From: Helichrysum umbraculigerum
Lineage: Eukaryota > Streptophyta > Magnoliopsida > Asterales > Asteraceae
Direction of reading: 5' to 3'
NCBI GenBank assembly: GCA_949592205.1
Contig: CATIUR010000006.1
Span: 7,449,001-7,513,000 of the forward strand
DNA: 64,000 bases
Both the position numbers and the translations under genes were made by a program. The notes beneath the pieces are model-generated. The model was not told where the DNA came from. It ran no database searches and was given only the letters and a program-made list of their open reading frames with translations. This document shows positions 22,801 to 35,605 of the stretch, one piece after another (the stretch's first letter is position 1; each line of letters opens with the position of its first letter).

Positions 22801-24280
22801 TCTCCCCCTGTATGATCAAGGTTCCACCGACAGCGAGTGGGATACGGACGATCTTATCGTGACAAACGATTTCAGCTCGATGTTTGGACAACCAGTCCAT
22901 TCCAATAATGACGTCGAAACTACCGATTTCAATGGGTATAAGATCGATCGAAAAGGTCTCGTCAGCTAGGTTTAAAGTGCAATTAGGTATCACACTGGTG
23001 GTTTCTACAAGTTTTCCATTGGCTAGCTCTACAGTGTACTTAACATCTAAGGCAACAGGAGTGATGTCAAGTAATGGGCAAAAATCATTGGAGATAAAGC
23101 TTCTATCAGCACCAGTATCAAATAGAACAGAAGCAGTTAAGTTGTTGAGGAGGAACATACCCGAGACCACATTCGGGTCCTGGCGGGCGTCCCCAGATTT
23201 GATGACGAAAGCTCTGCTGCGAGTGTTGTTGTTGTTGTTGTTGTTGCGGTTGTTGTTGTTGTTGTTCTTCAGTTTTGGGCACGAGTCCCTGAAATGCCCA
23301 GGTTTCCCACACTCAAAGCATACTTTGGGTGGTCTGGTGTTGTTGTTGGAATTGTTGTTGGCAGGTGAGCGGTAATCTTTGGTGAGGTGGCCGTACCTCT
23401 TGCAGTTGTTGCAAAAGGGACCACAGGAACCCTCATGGTGACGGCTGCACTTGGGACAATATGGTTTGCTCCCCGTGTAACCCCGGATGATGTCAGTGGT
23501 GGTGTTGTAAGCTTTGATGGTGTCGGGTTTCTTGTTTTGTTGGTTGGAGTGGTTGTTGTGGTAGTCAGACCACTTGCGTTTGTTGTTTTGGGAGGATGAA
23601 GTGGGTGGTTCAGAATCTTGGCTCATAGACATCAGGTCTTGGGCCAATGAGATTGCACCGTCAATGGTGGTTGGTTTGGAAGAGATGACGTGTCCCCGAA
23701 CAAAATCAGGGAGACCAAGGGCGTACTTCCTGATTTTATCAGGTTCAGTGCTTACCATAGCTGGGCGGAGAGCAGCTAGTTGTTGAAACCTGGTGGTATA
23801 ACCATCGATGTCACCACCCTGAACCTTTAAGTTCCAGAACTCCTCATCCAGCTTTTGGAGTTTGGCGATAGAGCAGTACTTGGCAGTGAGTTTGGCTTTC
23901 AATTCCTCCCAAGTGATTTGGTAGGCAATGTCAGCACCCACTGATTGGGTATATGAATTCCACCAAGAGTGGGCATCATCTTCAAGAGAGCAGGTGGCGA
24001 AGTTTACTTTGTCGTTCTCCGCGCATTTGCTGACACGGAAAACAGTTTCCATTTTCTCAAACCATCTGATTAGTCCGATGGCTCCTTCAGAACACTTGAA
24101 ACTCGAGGGTTTGCAGCTTTGAAAGTCCTTGTAAGAACAAGGTTTGGTGGTAGAGGTTCCAGCGGTATCGCTGTTTCTTGTGGAGTTTGGTGGGGTATTC
24201 CGAGCTAAGGCTTCAGTAACAGCCTGGGTTATGAGTGACGTAATCTGAGCATCAGTGTAAGGTCTGGTCTTTGGCGGCAT
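19829..24280 (-). pseudogene. Z Gag-Pol, one nonsense codon in a 1484-codon frame
   Basis: ATG at 24280 (MPPKTRPYTDAQ). The frame is colinear with the intact Gag-Pol of X: capsid region (WWNSYTQSVG), zinc knuckles, protease LFDTGADRS, RT with FIDD, RNase H, integrase (VIVDHLTK, SDRD, SERTIQ), GPF and chromodomain (VRWNSRRGPEFTWE). Codon 657 (about 22310-22312), Ser in X, is TAA, so only Gag-protease-RT fingers (656 aa) would be made; the rest (793 aa from 22210) stays open in the same frame. The first knuckle has Tyr for its last Cys (KDYRSP against KDCRSP in X), a further defect. Mobilisation in trans by an X-like element would explain such a young defective copy. Confidence 0.93.
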
Positions 24281-24558
24281 GATTCTTCAATAAAAGAAAT
24301 GAAGATACATGAGATTTTGCAAGAAAGTTGTATTTATCTCAGATGTACATGTACAAAAGCAGTAATACAGGAATAATGGCAATTAATATGAGTCGAAAAC
24401 AGCAAGAATACTTGATAGATGATACGAGTTCAAAGGTTACATCCTACAGATGTATTACAAAAGATGTCAGGAATTGTTACATCCGACCGAATTATAGAAT
24501 AGCGCGTAGATAGTTACTAGATTACAGGGTAGATTACAAGACAAAGACTACACTAGTC
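24281..24558 (-). other. Spacer between ORF0 and Gag-Pol of Z
   Basis: 278 bp non-coding. On the minus strand it ends with a pyrimidine-rich acceptor-like TTTCTTTTATTGAAG six to seven nt before the Gag-Pol ATG; the same feature exists in X. Confidence 0.5.
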
Positions 24559-25044
24559 TTAACGTAGATTAATTTGTTCCATCATCGTGACAAGACGGTC
24601 CACAGTGTTTGCAAGCCTGCTAGCTTGTCGGGCGTTGTCTTCTGCTAGTGCAAGTCGTTGTGTTAGTCCACGCGCATATTCTTCCGCCTCAAGTGAGCGT
24701 TGCACACATTCATCCATCCTTTGTTGCAGAAGGGCATTTTCCACCCTTATTTCTATTATTTGATTACGAAGGATATCCATGTTGTTGTTAGTGGTTTCAA
24801 GATCGTCGGAGACTTGTTCTATGCGTTCGAGGGATGTAAGTCTCCAGTTTTCGTTTGTTTCCTGCAACACGACATCCATGGTGCGAAGTCGTTGCTCGTG
24901 TTGATTCACCCTAGCGGCTAGAGCCGGCAAGGTGGAGTGAGTGGAGTACGGGCCAGCTCGAGGCAACCTGGAGTTCCTCCTTGCTACCCTTGGGTTCTGC
25001 GACCCGGATTGAGAACGAGATGAATTTGATGGTGTGTTTGCCAT
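24559..25044 (-). CDS. ORF0 of Z: 161-aa predicted coiled-coil protein upstream of gag
   Basis: ATG start (MANTPSNSSRSQSG), 161 codons, intact. The N-terminus (1-40) is basic and Ser/Pro/Arg rich. From about residue 42 to the end it is heptad-rich with strong helix and coiled-coil character (for example LERIEQVSDDLETTNNNMD and LTQRLALAEDNARQASRLA). I recognise no known domain. It shares about 86% identity (138 of 161) with ORF0 of X, and residues about 52-90 are identical. Many DNA differences between the copies fall at synonymous sites, suggesting selection on the protein before insertion. It is neither the N-terminus of Gag (separate start, stop between) nor a known Ty3 domain. Multimerisation, RNA binding or a Gag partner are guesses. 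Confidence 0.8.
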   Translation of the reverse strand: MANTPSNSSRSQSGSQNPRVARRNSRLPRAGPYSTHSTLPALAARVNQHEQRLRTMDVVLQETNENWRLTSLERIEQVSDDLETTNNNMDILRNQIIEIRVENALLQQRMDECVQRSLEAEEYARGLTQRLALAEDNARQASRLANTVDRLVTMMEQINLR

Positions 25045-25356
25045 TTCTGAGACAAAGCGTTAGTAAGATTGAGGCCTATATTCATATAGTTCCTATATAA
25101 TATAGCCTATTGAGTATCTAGCATAAACATGTTTAAGTCTCGGTTCTCTCGAGGTCAGAGTCTTCTATTGTATTCTGTTCAGCCATAACTACTTTCAGAT
25201 CTTACATCATCTTTGTTTAATTGTACATAGTTGATCAGGCTATGTTAAATTAAACTCGTATGCTGTAATCCCTGAACCAGTCATACCTAATAAGGAATAC
25301 TGCCTAATGGTCATAGTCTAGGTTCACTAAATGCAACCTAGTTCACTATAACCTTA
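25045..25356 (-). other. Z leader between primer site and ORF0
   Basis: About 310 bp without a reading frame; homologous to 40830-41141 in X. Confidence 0.6.
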
Positions 25357-25370
25357 GGCTCTGATACCAA
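25357..25370 (-). promoter_or_regulatory. Primer binding site of Z (initiator tRNA-Met)
   Basis: Minus strand TTGGTATCAGAGCC, two nt inside the 5' LTR end. Confidence 0.92.
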
Positions 25371-25372
25371 TC

Positions 25373-27909
25373 TGTAACACCCCCAAATTTGATGATTTGC
25401 GGAAGCTTGATTTGGGTGTTACTAATCAATAACAAAGCACAAAGATAAATAGCAAACGACTCTATATGCGTCGTTTTAACAAAATATATTGATAACTGAA
25501 ATGTTTACAACGTTTAAAGCTTTACATAGCTCGAGTTAAATAAAATGAGATTTCAGTACATAAGTACTTATACAAAATATACTAATGCAAGAAAATCTCA
25601 ATCGTCTGTATGCTGACTCGAGCTAAATCCTGAAGCAGAAACATCCTACTGCTGGGTACCTGCGATATATGCTAAAAGGTCAGCTAAAAAGCTGGTGAGC
25701 TCACAGGTTTGAAATCAAGTAATATCGTATGAACCGCAAGATTTAAAAATGAATTGCATCCAGCAATTTAATAATGAATTGCATCCAGCAATTAAATAAT
25801 GAATTGCATCCAGCAATTTAATGATAATCATCGTGTATACAGCCATGAGCACATAGTTGAGCTTAACTCGAGGGCCGGGTCCCTTATAGAGAATTCCGGG
25901 CGAGGTTGCCTCCACGAATGCCTAATCCACATTCGTCTTCCCAAATATTAGTACGTCCGTTTACCCGGTTAGTGCTTGCTAACCCGAACGAGGAGGGTCA
26001 ATCCTATATGGTACCATATACTAATATTCACGCTACAACGTATTAACAACTATGCTAACGGAGGACTTTAAAATGATTAGTTTCGAAAAACTCATGTAGT
26101 ATATGAAAAGTTGGTACTTGCGTTCACATGTTAAAAGTTGAGCAGTATATCACACCCCTGAGTAAAACAGTAAAAAGAGGGGCTATGAGACTCACCTGAG
26201 TCTGAATGCGTTTAAACAAACGTAAGTTGATTAGCCGAAATGAAGTCCAAAGACTTGTAACCTGAGGGTGTCCACGACACGCGATGGTTATAATATGCGA
26301 AGGTATCTAATAAGACTACCTTGTAGTTGTTCGTCCAACTATAATGTCCGAATCTCCACTGTTTGTTGATACGTTTAAGTGTTTGAAAAGTGTACGGCCC
26401 GTTGGTGACGGATTTGTAATAATAATCCCAATTATTACCGTTTCGATTTCGTGGCGTTTTACTTGAAAAATGTGTTTTGATTGTGTTTTAGAAGCCGTTA
26501 CGAAATCTAAGTACGGGGGTCCGGGGGCAGCGCCCCTGGTAGCGGGGTCCAAGGGGCAGAGCCCCTGGCTGGGGTCGAGCTGCCAGGTCAGCTTGGAAAT
26601 TTTTTATTTCTACTATATTGTTTTGACGAAAAACGCATCTGGATCTGAATTTGGGTAAAATCGAGTGATAAATTTCGAGTCTCGACACTTAGTAAAAATC
26701 TGTGTTTTTGAGGTTCTGGTTTGTGCGACGTTGGGTGCGACGTCGCAGGTAGGACTGCGACGTTGAGCATGACGTCGCTAAAGGCGACGTTTCGCAATTT
26801 AATGCGACGTAGGGTGCTGCGTCGCTAATGCGACGTAGGTGATTTCTGCGACGTAGGGGCTTGCATCGCTAAGTGCGACGTGGCGAGGTATTGGCGACGT
26901 TAAGGCTGACGTCGCTATATGCGACGTCGCAATTTAATGCGACGTTGTGACTGACGTCGCACTATGCGACGTCACGAGGGGTTTTGCGACGTAGAAGCTG
27001 ACGTCGCATAAATTCTGGGCCAAATGCGACGTAGCGATCTGTTGGCCGGAAAATGTGTCGAAAACGAGTTTTTCGGTCTCCGTTCGGTCCAAAACTTTTA
27101 CCCAACCCTTATAAGGACATTATAAGTTGTTACAAACTACCAACAAGTGAAAACATTTAAAAACGAGAGATTTCGGGATTTGTCGGAAACTTACAAAGTG
27201 TCGGATGAGAAATCCGAAAAGATAGGATGATAGATCGTGTCGCGGTGGTCGTGAATCTCTAAAAATCTTGAAGATCCGAAGTCGTTTGGTACGTTTATTT
27301 GTCGATTTTGTGAAGTTGGGGGTTTTTGGTTGGTTGGTGGAATTGAGAGAAAAGAAAGGAGAAAGAGAAAGAGAAATGAGAAAGTAAGAGAAGAGAGTGG
27401 GAAATGGGAGGTTATCCTCCCATTTTTCACCCCGCGTTCCCGCTCCGTGCGGTGTTCGTTTTGCTCCGTCGTTTAAACGTTAATTAATCATTTTAAATAT
27501 TAATTGGTACATTTTAAATACAAATTATTACGCGATATTTTATTTAATTATTTTACAAATAAGTTTACGTTTGAGTTATAAATGTAAGTTGGTTTATTTA
27601 GTTTGCGCGTTTTACATTTTAAATTGTATAACTTTCTGATTGTACGATACGAATAAATACGAAATATTATTATAATAATATTTTTGACATAACAACGTTA
27701 TTTAATAAAATTTGTCACCAACGTCCATATAAAATTGAATCGAAATACATTCGATTTAAATTGCGTACGATTTAATCAAACCGCATATTCGTATATATTC
27801 AACAATATATATATAATTCGATACATTAATTAGCCTAACCAGGAACTAATTACATGTATTAACATTCGATTAGGCACTAATCTCTAGTCCTAATTTGGCG
27901 GGTGTTACA
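25373..27909 (-). repeat. 5' LTR of Z
   Basis: Same length (2537 bp) and nearly identical to 17258-19794. Differences seen include AGCTATAAAG/AGCTAAAAAG, GGTCCCCTAT/GGTCCCTTAT and TTCGCCCC/TTCACCCC. Confidence 0.95.
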
Positions 27910-28830
27910 ACCTTCATCAAAAGTAACTGGTCGACGTTTAGGATCAGCATATTGTTTCTGTCTATCACGTGCAGCTTTCAACTTCTCACGAGCCACTGCC
28001 ACTTTATCAGCTGTTATTTGAACAATATCTGGACCTGCAAACTGTTTCTCACCTGCTTCTAACCAACAAGTTGGAGTTCTACAACGGCGTCCATAAAGCA
28101 TTTCATATGGAGGCATGCCAATACTGGAATGATAAGAGTTATTATAAGCAAACTCAACTAATGGCAAATGAGAATCCCATGAACCACCATACTCCAAAAT
28201 ACAAGCTCTCAACATATCCTCTAATGTCTGAATCGTACGTTCTGACTGACCATCTGTTTGAGGATGATAAGCTGTACTGAGGTTCACACGTGTACCCAAC
28301 TCATGCTGTAAACTTTGCCAAAAATGAGATACAAACCTCGGATCTCTATCAGATACAATAGATAATGGAATACCATGCCGAGTAATAATCTCATTCATAT
28401 ACAACTGTGCAAGCTTAGTCAAAGATGCCATCTCATTGGTAGCTAGAAAATGAGCACTCTTGGTCAATCGATCCACAATGACCCAAACCATATCATTTCC
28501 TCTAGCAGTTCTAGGCAGCTTTGTAACAAAATCCATAGTCAAATGTTCCCACTTCCATTCTGGAATTTCAAGCTGTTTCAACGATCCATACGGCTTTTGG
28601 TGTTCAGCTTTCACTTGAGAACAAATATGACAAGAACTAACAAACCTTGCTACATCCATTTTCATTGTAGGCCACCAATACAAAGGTTTCAAGTCATTAT
28701 ACATTTTAGTACTTCCAGGATGTACAGATAATCTGGACTTATGGGCTTCATTCAGAATAACATCCCGAAGACCACCAATCAAAGGAATCCAAACACGAGA
28801 CTGAAAGGTTTTTAATCCTTTCGATTCAAC
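27877..28830 (-). pseudogene. Y integrase zinc finger and catalytic core
   Basis: Reading starts in the zinc domain (LNEAHKSRLSVHPGSTKMY ... CHICSQVKAEH) and continues through the core with VIVDRLTKSAHF, IVSDRDPRF and HPQTDGQSERTIQ, so the D-D-E triad is intact. At 27909 the frame runs into the LTR of Z; the true continuation is at 17252. A frameshift at about 28815-28830 separates it from the RT/RNase H part. Confidence 0.9.
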
Positions 28831-30134
28831 ATAATTTCAGATTTCAAATTATGATTTAACAAAGCTTCTAACTGTGAAGCTTTTATCTGGGCAACCAATT
28901 CAGAGGAAACTTCGAAATGCATAAAATAAAATCGATCAGAAGTTACCTTACGGCTTAAAGCATCAGCAACCAAATTAGCTTTCCCTGGATGGTATTTAAT
29001 CTCACAATCATAGTCTTTGATTAACTCTAACCATCGTCTCTGACGCATATTCAACTCTTGCTGGGAAAATATATACTGAAGACTCTTGTGATCTGTACAA
29101 ATAACACATTTGGTACCATACAAGTAATGCCTCCAGATTTTCAAAGCAAAAACAACAGCTGCAAGCTCTAAATCATGGGTAGGATAATTTCTTTCATGAG
29201 GTTTGAGCTGGAGAGAAGCATAAGCAATCACACGATCTCGTTGCATCAAAACACAAGCCAAACCAACAATCGATGCATCACAGTAAACAACAAAATCATC
29301 AGACCCATCTGGCAATGCTAACACAGGAGCCTGACATAACAACTGTTTCAGAGTCTGAAAAGCTGTTTCCTGCTGTTCAGTCCACACAAACTTTTCATCT
29401 TTACGGGTTAACTTAGTCAACGAACCGGCAATTTTAGAAAAATCATTAATAAACTTCCGGTAATAACCCGCCAATCCAAGAAAACTCTTTATTTCAGAAG
29501 CAGACTTTGGAGCTTTCCAATTCATAACAGCTTCAATTTTTGAAGGATCAACCTTAACACCATCGTTACAAATGATATGACCCAAAAATTGTACCTCCCG
29601 AATCCAGAATTCACATTTAGAAAACTTTGCATACAAACGTTTTCTCTTTAAGGTTTCCAATACTAACCTCAAATGCATTCCATGTTCTGATTCGGATTTA
29701 GCATATACCAAGATATCATCGATAAACACAATCACAAATTTATCAAGAAAAGGTCGGCATACACGGTTCATCAAATCCATAAAAACTGCTGGAGCATTCG
29801 TCAAACCAAAAGGCATAACCAGGAATTCAAAATGACCATACCTGGTACGAAATGCAGTTTTAGGAACATCATAATCACGAACACGAACTTGATGATAACC
29901 TGACCTCAAATCAATCTTTGAATAAAACGAAGATCCTTGCAACTGATCAAACAAATCATCTATTCTGGGCAAAGGATACTTATTCTTTATAGTCCATTTA
30001 TTCAATTCCCTGTAATCAATGCACATTCTAAAAGACCCATATTTCTTTTTCACAAACAGAACTGGTGCACCCCAGGGAGAAGAACTAGGTCTACTGAACC
30101 CTTTATCCAACAACTCCTGAATCTGATTCATCAT
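28812..30134 (-). pseudogene. Y reverse transcriptase and RNase H
   Basis: RT motifs MCIDYRELNK, MPFGLTNAPAVFMDL and VIVFIDDILVYA (catalytic DD), then RNase H (VVYCDASIVGLACVLMQ, ELAAVVFALKIW, CTDHKSL). It begins just after a short deletion that removed the usual RLAP-type residues between protease linker and RT and shifted the frame (near 30131-30140). It ends in a frame break at 28812. Confidence 0.9.
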
Positions 30135-30790
30135 TTCACGTAAGGGGCTTTGGCTATAGGCGAAGAGCCAGGAACAAGATCAATCTGATATTCCACTTCC
30201 CTAACCGGTGGTAAACCATGTAATTCATCAGGGAACACTTCCGGATACTCAGAAACAACTGGTACATCAGATAGAGACTTCTTTTCTAACTTAGCATCAA
30301 TCACATAAGCTAGATACGATTCACAGCCTTTAGACAAAGATTTCCTAACTTTCATCATGTTAATCAAAGGCATACAAACATTATCCCGTTCTCCTCGAGC
30401 CACGACATATGACTCATCAGAGATTGGAATTCTAATCAGCTTATTGTGGCAATCTATACTTGCTTTACACTGACTTAACCAATCCATGCCAATAATCACA
30501 TCAAAACTAGCAATCGGCATCAACAGAAAGGAAATTGGGAAAGTCTGGCCATCTATCATAATGCTAGCTCCAATTACCGAGGTGGTAACAGGGACTAACT
30601 TGCCACTAGCTATTTCTACTTCAACAGGGTTTGTAATCACAGTAGGCATCATTTTCAACTTATCACAGAAGTACACAGATACAAACGAACAATTTGCACC
30701 AGAATCAAACAAAACACGAGCTGGTACAGAATTTACAAGAAAAGTACCCGTGATCACGTCATCTGTATGGACAGCCTCATCAACTGTCAT
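30131..30790 (-). pseudogene. Y protease region
   Basis: Contains the aspartic protease motif VLFDSGANCSFVS, the flap-like VIIGMDWLSQ and the linker to RT (PPVREVEYQIDLVPGSSP). It is in a different frame from Gag because of a frameshift near 30893-30900 and ends in a stop where the deletion before RT begins. Confidence 0.88.
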
Positions 30791-31956
30791 CTGGAAAGCC
30801 TTACTAACTGCAGATGGCGGAGTCTTCCGTTTCTGACCGGAAGATGCTGATGAACCAACAACCGACCCAGAACTCTGTCTCTTGGCCTCAGTAACTGATT
30901 TGCACGGTGACCTTCTTTATGACAATTCCAGCACACAAAATTAGGGTAAACACAATCCTTGAATTCATGTCCAATCACCCCACATTTCACACATCTAGTG
31001 GTTTGCACTGAACACGGCCCAAAATGTCTAGCTCTACATTTAACACACCAATTGGGACGATCAGAAGTACCACCACGACTTTCTTGTTTCTTACTTTGTT
31101 GACTTCCTTGCCACTGTTGCTTACCTTTACCAGAAGGTTCACTTTTAGGTTTCTGAGAAGTCACTTCCTTTCTCGGTATTTCTTGGGGTCTCAAATCACT
31201 ATCAACAGATCGAGCTAACATGAAAGCATGAGGAAGAGAACTAGCTAACCTCACTGTAGTTCGATAATGATTAGGCAAAGTACCAACAAACTGATCTATT
31301 TGAGTTCTCTCATCAGGAACCCACTATTGAACAAACCTGAGTTTCTCTGTAAACTGATTAATCAAATCATTCATTGACATGTTATCAGTTAACTGCAAAT
31401 CCATAAACTCTTTTCTAATCCGGGCTATATCAAGGCTAGAACAATATTGCTTACAAACTTCATTATGAAAATCAGACCATCGGATAGATGATTTCTGAAA
31501 AGGAGATAACACAGAAGTAATCGAATCCCACCAATTCATAGCTGCTACTTTTAAAAGCTGGGATGCATAAGGAACTTTCAATTCTTCTTCACATTGACAG
31601 ACCTCAAATTTCTTTTCGACATCCCTTAACCAATCTAGAGTTACAGTAGGATTTGTACTACCAGAATACACAGACGGACCACTGCTTATAAAAGTTTTAA
31701 AAGAACACCCTTTCGGTTTTGGCGGTGGAATCATACCATACATAGGATGAGAAGATTCAGCTTCTTTTTGGTGTTTATATAATCTGAGGGCTTGGTTTTC
31801 CTCTTCCAAATTAAGTAAATACTGATCTCTTTCTACCTCTTCTCTAGCATGAAAAGAAGCACCAACATTACCAGCCTGATCATCGTGCGCCCCAACAGTA
31901 ACTTCCAGCCTCGAGACATTATTAGGGTTAACAGGTGGTTGTTCATTATCCGCCAT
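30787..31956 (-). pseudogene. Y Gag with zinc knuckles
   Basis: Likely start is the ATG at 31956 (MADNEQPPVNPNN). A helical N-terminus is followed by the capsid-type region (LDWLRDVEKKFEVCQCEEE, MNWWDSITS). An in-frame stop lies at 31324-31326. The frame then continues to the knuckles CVKCGVIGHEFKDC and CWNCHKEGHRANQ; the last Cys is lost to a frameshift near 30895. Particle formation and RNA binding would be its roles; this copy is non-functional. Confidence 0.88.
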
Positions 31957-32117
31957 ATCTGTAAACACCACAACAGCTTACAAATCATTAGTCGTTAGCA
32001 CCTATTCTACTAACAGTTTCACATTCAGTACATAATCCCATTTCCAAGAATGTTTGACACAACAAAATCAAAGTTCAGGATTGAGCATACAATCATATTC
32101 AATTGCCCCAAACTATT

Positions 32118-32130
32118 GCTCTGATACCAA
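32118..32130 (-). promoter_or_regulatory. Primer binding site of Y (initiator tRNA-Met)
   Basis: Minus strand TTGGTATCAGAGC, 2 nt from the 5' LTR. Confidence 0.9.
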
Positions 32131-32132
32131 CT

Positions 32133-33336
32133 TATAACGCCCCTCATTTAATATCACAATATAATATTAAGATTGGCGGAAGCGACTTTTTGAAATACAT
32201 ATTCTATTAGAAATCTGCTAGAAATTTTTCGCAAACCTTTATACAATATGTTTAACAACTAAACAAACATAGTTAACATGTTCACAACCCGGGGCATTAT
32301 GTGCTACAAAACATTATTTATTACAAACTGGATCAGAGTTGCAAGTTTCAAACATTCCCAGCACAAAACGTCCTTCCTGACTACCCACATATAATACATC
32401 ACCTGCAGGAAGTAAATTGAGGGATTAACACGAAGCTAAGTGAATGAATTATCAATTACAATTCAATTTAGCTAGCAATCTGTTCACAATCAATAATGCA
32501 ACAAATATCGTCAAGAGGAACGGTGGCTCTTAGAGACCCTGTTCCGGGTGGCCTCATCAGAACACTTAAACCCAACTGTTGGCCAAAACAGCGAGTAACC
32601 GTTAACTCAATGCTAATCTCTATCAACACATGTACACAACCCTGTGTCGACCAACATTAGCAACCAAGTCCAACCAACAATCTAGTTGACCTCTGATTTA
32701 CATTTCAAATCAATGTTCATCAAACAACCAATCAAATGGCATATCATTTCAGGTTCACAGTCTATCAATAGTAATCCTATAATTACTTATTGAAATCAAA
32801 CTGACACAACCAAATCAAACTGTGAGTTTCAAATCCACTCACCTGATTATCTCGTTTCACTTACTCAGCTGTCTTATCTTGTTGAGCTCTTTGCTTATTA
32901 GTGATGATGATGATGTTACAAACTCAGGACTCACAATCACAGCTCAAGGATCACTTGGTTTCAATCTTTGTTTGCAAGGGTTTTAAGGGTTTAGAGGTTT
33001 TAGGGTTTTTGTTTCTAAAAGTGGAAAGTGATAGAAACTTTCCTAAAAAGGAAATATTTAAGTCGGTCAACTTTTTAACACCGACCCGCATCCACTTAAA
33101 ACTAGTCCCATTTCAATCTATTGCCTGGAACCTAAAAACCATTTGCGAGAAACTTATTTTATTGCACTGTTAACTATAGTAAATTACAACAATCAACAAT
33201 TTACTAAACACAATAAGTCCCGAGGCTTATTTAAATAAGTTTCGCAATTAAACAGATATTATCAAATAATTTCTAATATAATTAAATACATCAATTTAAA
33301 ATTAGAAATTACCGGACCAGAAGAGAGGATGTTACA
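32133..33336 (-). repeat. 5' LTR of Y
   Basis: 1204 bp, partner of 15590-16793, followed by the target duplication TACTG. Confidence 0.92.
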
Positions 33337-33341
33337 TACTG

Positions 33342-35570
33342 CTTAGTACCTGCGATACATGCTAAAATGGGTCAGCTAAAGCTGGTGAGCTCACAGGTTT
33401 GAAATAACATATAAGTTGTATGAACCGCAAGATTTAAGTAATTGAATTGCATCCAGCAATTGATAATGTAAGTGTATACAGCCATGAACACATAGTTGAG
33501 CTTAACTCGAGGGTCGGGTCCCCTATAGAGAATTCCGAGCGAGGTGCCTCCACGAGTGCCTAATCAACACTCGTCTTCCCAAATATTAGTACATCCGTTT
33601 ACCCGGTTAGTGCTTGCTAACCCGGATGAGGTGGGTCAATCCTATATGGTACCATATACTAATATTTACGCTACAACGTAGTAACAACTATGCTGACGGA
33701 GGACTTTAAATGATTAGTGTGTAAAACTCATGTAGTATGTAAAAGTTGTACTTGCGTTCACATGTTAAGAATAAGCATTGTATCACACCCCTGAGTAAAA
33801 CAGTAAAAAGAGGGGCTATGAGACTCACCTGAGTCTAGCGAGTTTAACTTAATAACTTTGATTGATTAGCCGAGTAATGAAGTCCAAAGACTTGTAACCT
33901 GAGGGTGTCCACGACACGCGATGGTTATAATGTGAGTAGGTATCTATCAAGACTACCTTGTAGTTGTCTGTCCAACTAGAATGTCCAAATTACATTTGGT
34001 TGATTGATTCGAATGTTTGAAAATATGTACGGCCCGTTAGTGACGGATTTGTAATACTAATCTCAACTATTATTATTTTGGTCTCGAAACGTTATACTTG
34101 AATAGTATGTTTCAATGTGTTTTAGAAGTCGTATCACACGAGTATTTGAAATTGTGCAAGTTCATTACTTGGTGAGAAATATGCCTACGGAATCTAAGTA
34201 CGGGGGTCCGGGGGCTGGCCCCTGGCTGGGGTCGAGATGCCAGGCCAGCTCGAAAATTTTTTATTTCAACTATATTGCTTTGGTGAAAAACACATCTGGG
34301 ATCTGAATTTGGGTAAAATCGAGTGATAAATTTTGAGTCTCGACACTTAGTAAAAATTTGTGTTTTTGAGGTTCTGGTTTGTGCGACGTTAGGTGCGACA
34401 TCGCAGATCCTGACTGCGACGTGGAGCATGGCGTCGCTATGTGCGACTTTCGCAATTTAATGCGACGTTGTACGTGACGTCGCTATATGCGACGTTGTTG
34501 ATTTCTACGACGTAAGGGCTTGCGTCGCTAAGTGCGACGTGGTGAGGTATTAGCGACGTTAAGGCTGATGTCGCTATCTGCGACGTCGCAATTTAATGCG
34601 ACTTTGTGACTGACGTCGCAGCATGCGACGTCACGAGGGGTTTTGCGACGTTGAAGCTAACGTCGCATAAATGTGGGTCCAAAAGCGACGTTACGGTCTG
34701 ATGGCCGGAAAATGTGTCGAAAACGAGTTTTTCGGTTTCCGTTCGGTCCAAAACTTTTACCCAACCCATATTTGGACATTATAAGTTGATACAAACCACT
34801 AACAAGCAAAAACACTTAAAAACGAGAGATTTCGGGATTTGTCGGAAACTTACAAAATGTTGGATGAAAAATCCTAAAAGATAGGATGATGGATCGTGAT
34901 GTCGTGGTCGTTTTTCTCCAAACGAGTGGTGTGATCCGAGCGCGTTTGATGGTAGTTTTTGGTGGATTAGTGTGATGTTGGTGGTGGTTTGTTTGAGAGA
35001 AAAAGGAAGAGAGGAGAGAGAGAGGGGAATGAGAAATGAGAAAAGAAAGTGGGAGGTGGAGGTTTAACCTCCTATTTTTCAGTCTCCGCAATCGTGGTCC
35101 GTGTGGTGTTCGTTTACTCCGTCGTTTAAACGTTTTAATATTTATTTTACGCGTTTAATTGGTGTTTTAGAATACGAAATTTACTCGTTATTTTACTTGA
35201 AATATTTCATCAATTATTTAATAATCGGGTTAAAATGTAACTTAGATTTGTTTGCGCATTTAAAATTTTTCAGTATAGACGTTATCTGTACAATATAATA
35301 TGAGTGTGAAATATTATAGAATAATATTTTTGGATATAATTGTGTTGTTAAATAATATTAAATTATTTAATAAAATTGTTCACCAACGTCCGTTTTTAAT
35401 TGAACCGAATTACATTCGATTTAAATTGCGTACGATTTAATCAAATCGCATTTTCGTATATATTCAACAATATATATTTCGATACATAAATTAGCCTAAT
35501 ACAGAACTAATTACATGTATTTACAGTGAATTAGGCACTAATTACTTGTCCTAATTTAGCGGGTGTTACA
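33342..35570 (-). repeat. 3' LTR of X, right part
   Basis: Resumes exactly after Y's target duplication and ends GGGTGTTACA at the polypurine tract. Contains the diverged GCGACG cluster (34381-34695) and putative splice sites (33838, 33350). Confidence 0.92.
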
Positions 35571-35605
35571 TTCTCCCCCTGTTAGAAGAATTTCGTCCCG
35601 AAATT
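35571..35605 (-). promoter_or_regulatory. Polypurine tract and adjacent hairpin of X
   Basis: Minus-strand AGGGGGAGAA next to the LTR; hairpin AATTTCG / CGAAATT, loop GGA, at 35589-35605, touching the Gag-Pol stop codon. Confidence 0.8.

Larger units (their letters stand above)
17258..27909 (-). mobile_element. Z: youngest chromovirus, nested in Y
   Basis: LTRs of 2537 bp each (17258-19794 and 25373-27909), duplication ACCTT (17253-17257 and 27910-27914), total 10,652 bp. About eight substitutions between the LTRs by eye (about 0.3%) mark it as very recent. Its Gag-Pol frame has the same length as that of X but one nonsense codon. ORF0 is intact. Confidence 0.95.
15590..33336 (-). mobile_element. 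Y: defective chromovirus inserted in the LTR of X, hosting Z
   Basis: Bounded by TATAACGCCCC...GGATGTTACA with duplication TACTG (15585-15589 and 33337-33341). Both LTRs are 1204 bp; net element length is about 7.1 kb. Primer site is tRNA-iMet. All protein domains are present on the minus strand but with a nonsense codon, frameshifts and a short deletion. Fourteen or so differences between the LTRs give about 1.2% divergence by eye. Confidence 0.92.

Noticed and set aside
23118..23600. Plus-strand frames rich in Leu or Val opposite Z gag
   Set aside because: They are the complement of Asn-rich codons in Gag; shadows, not genes.
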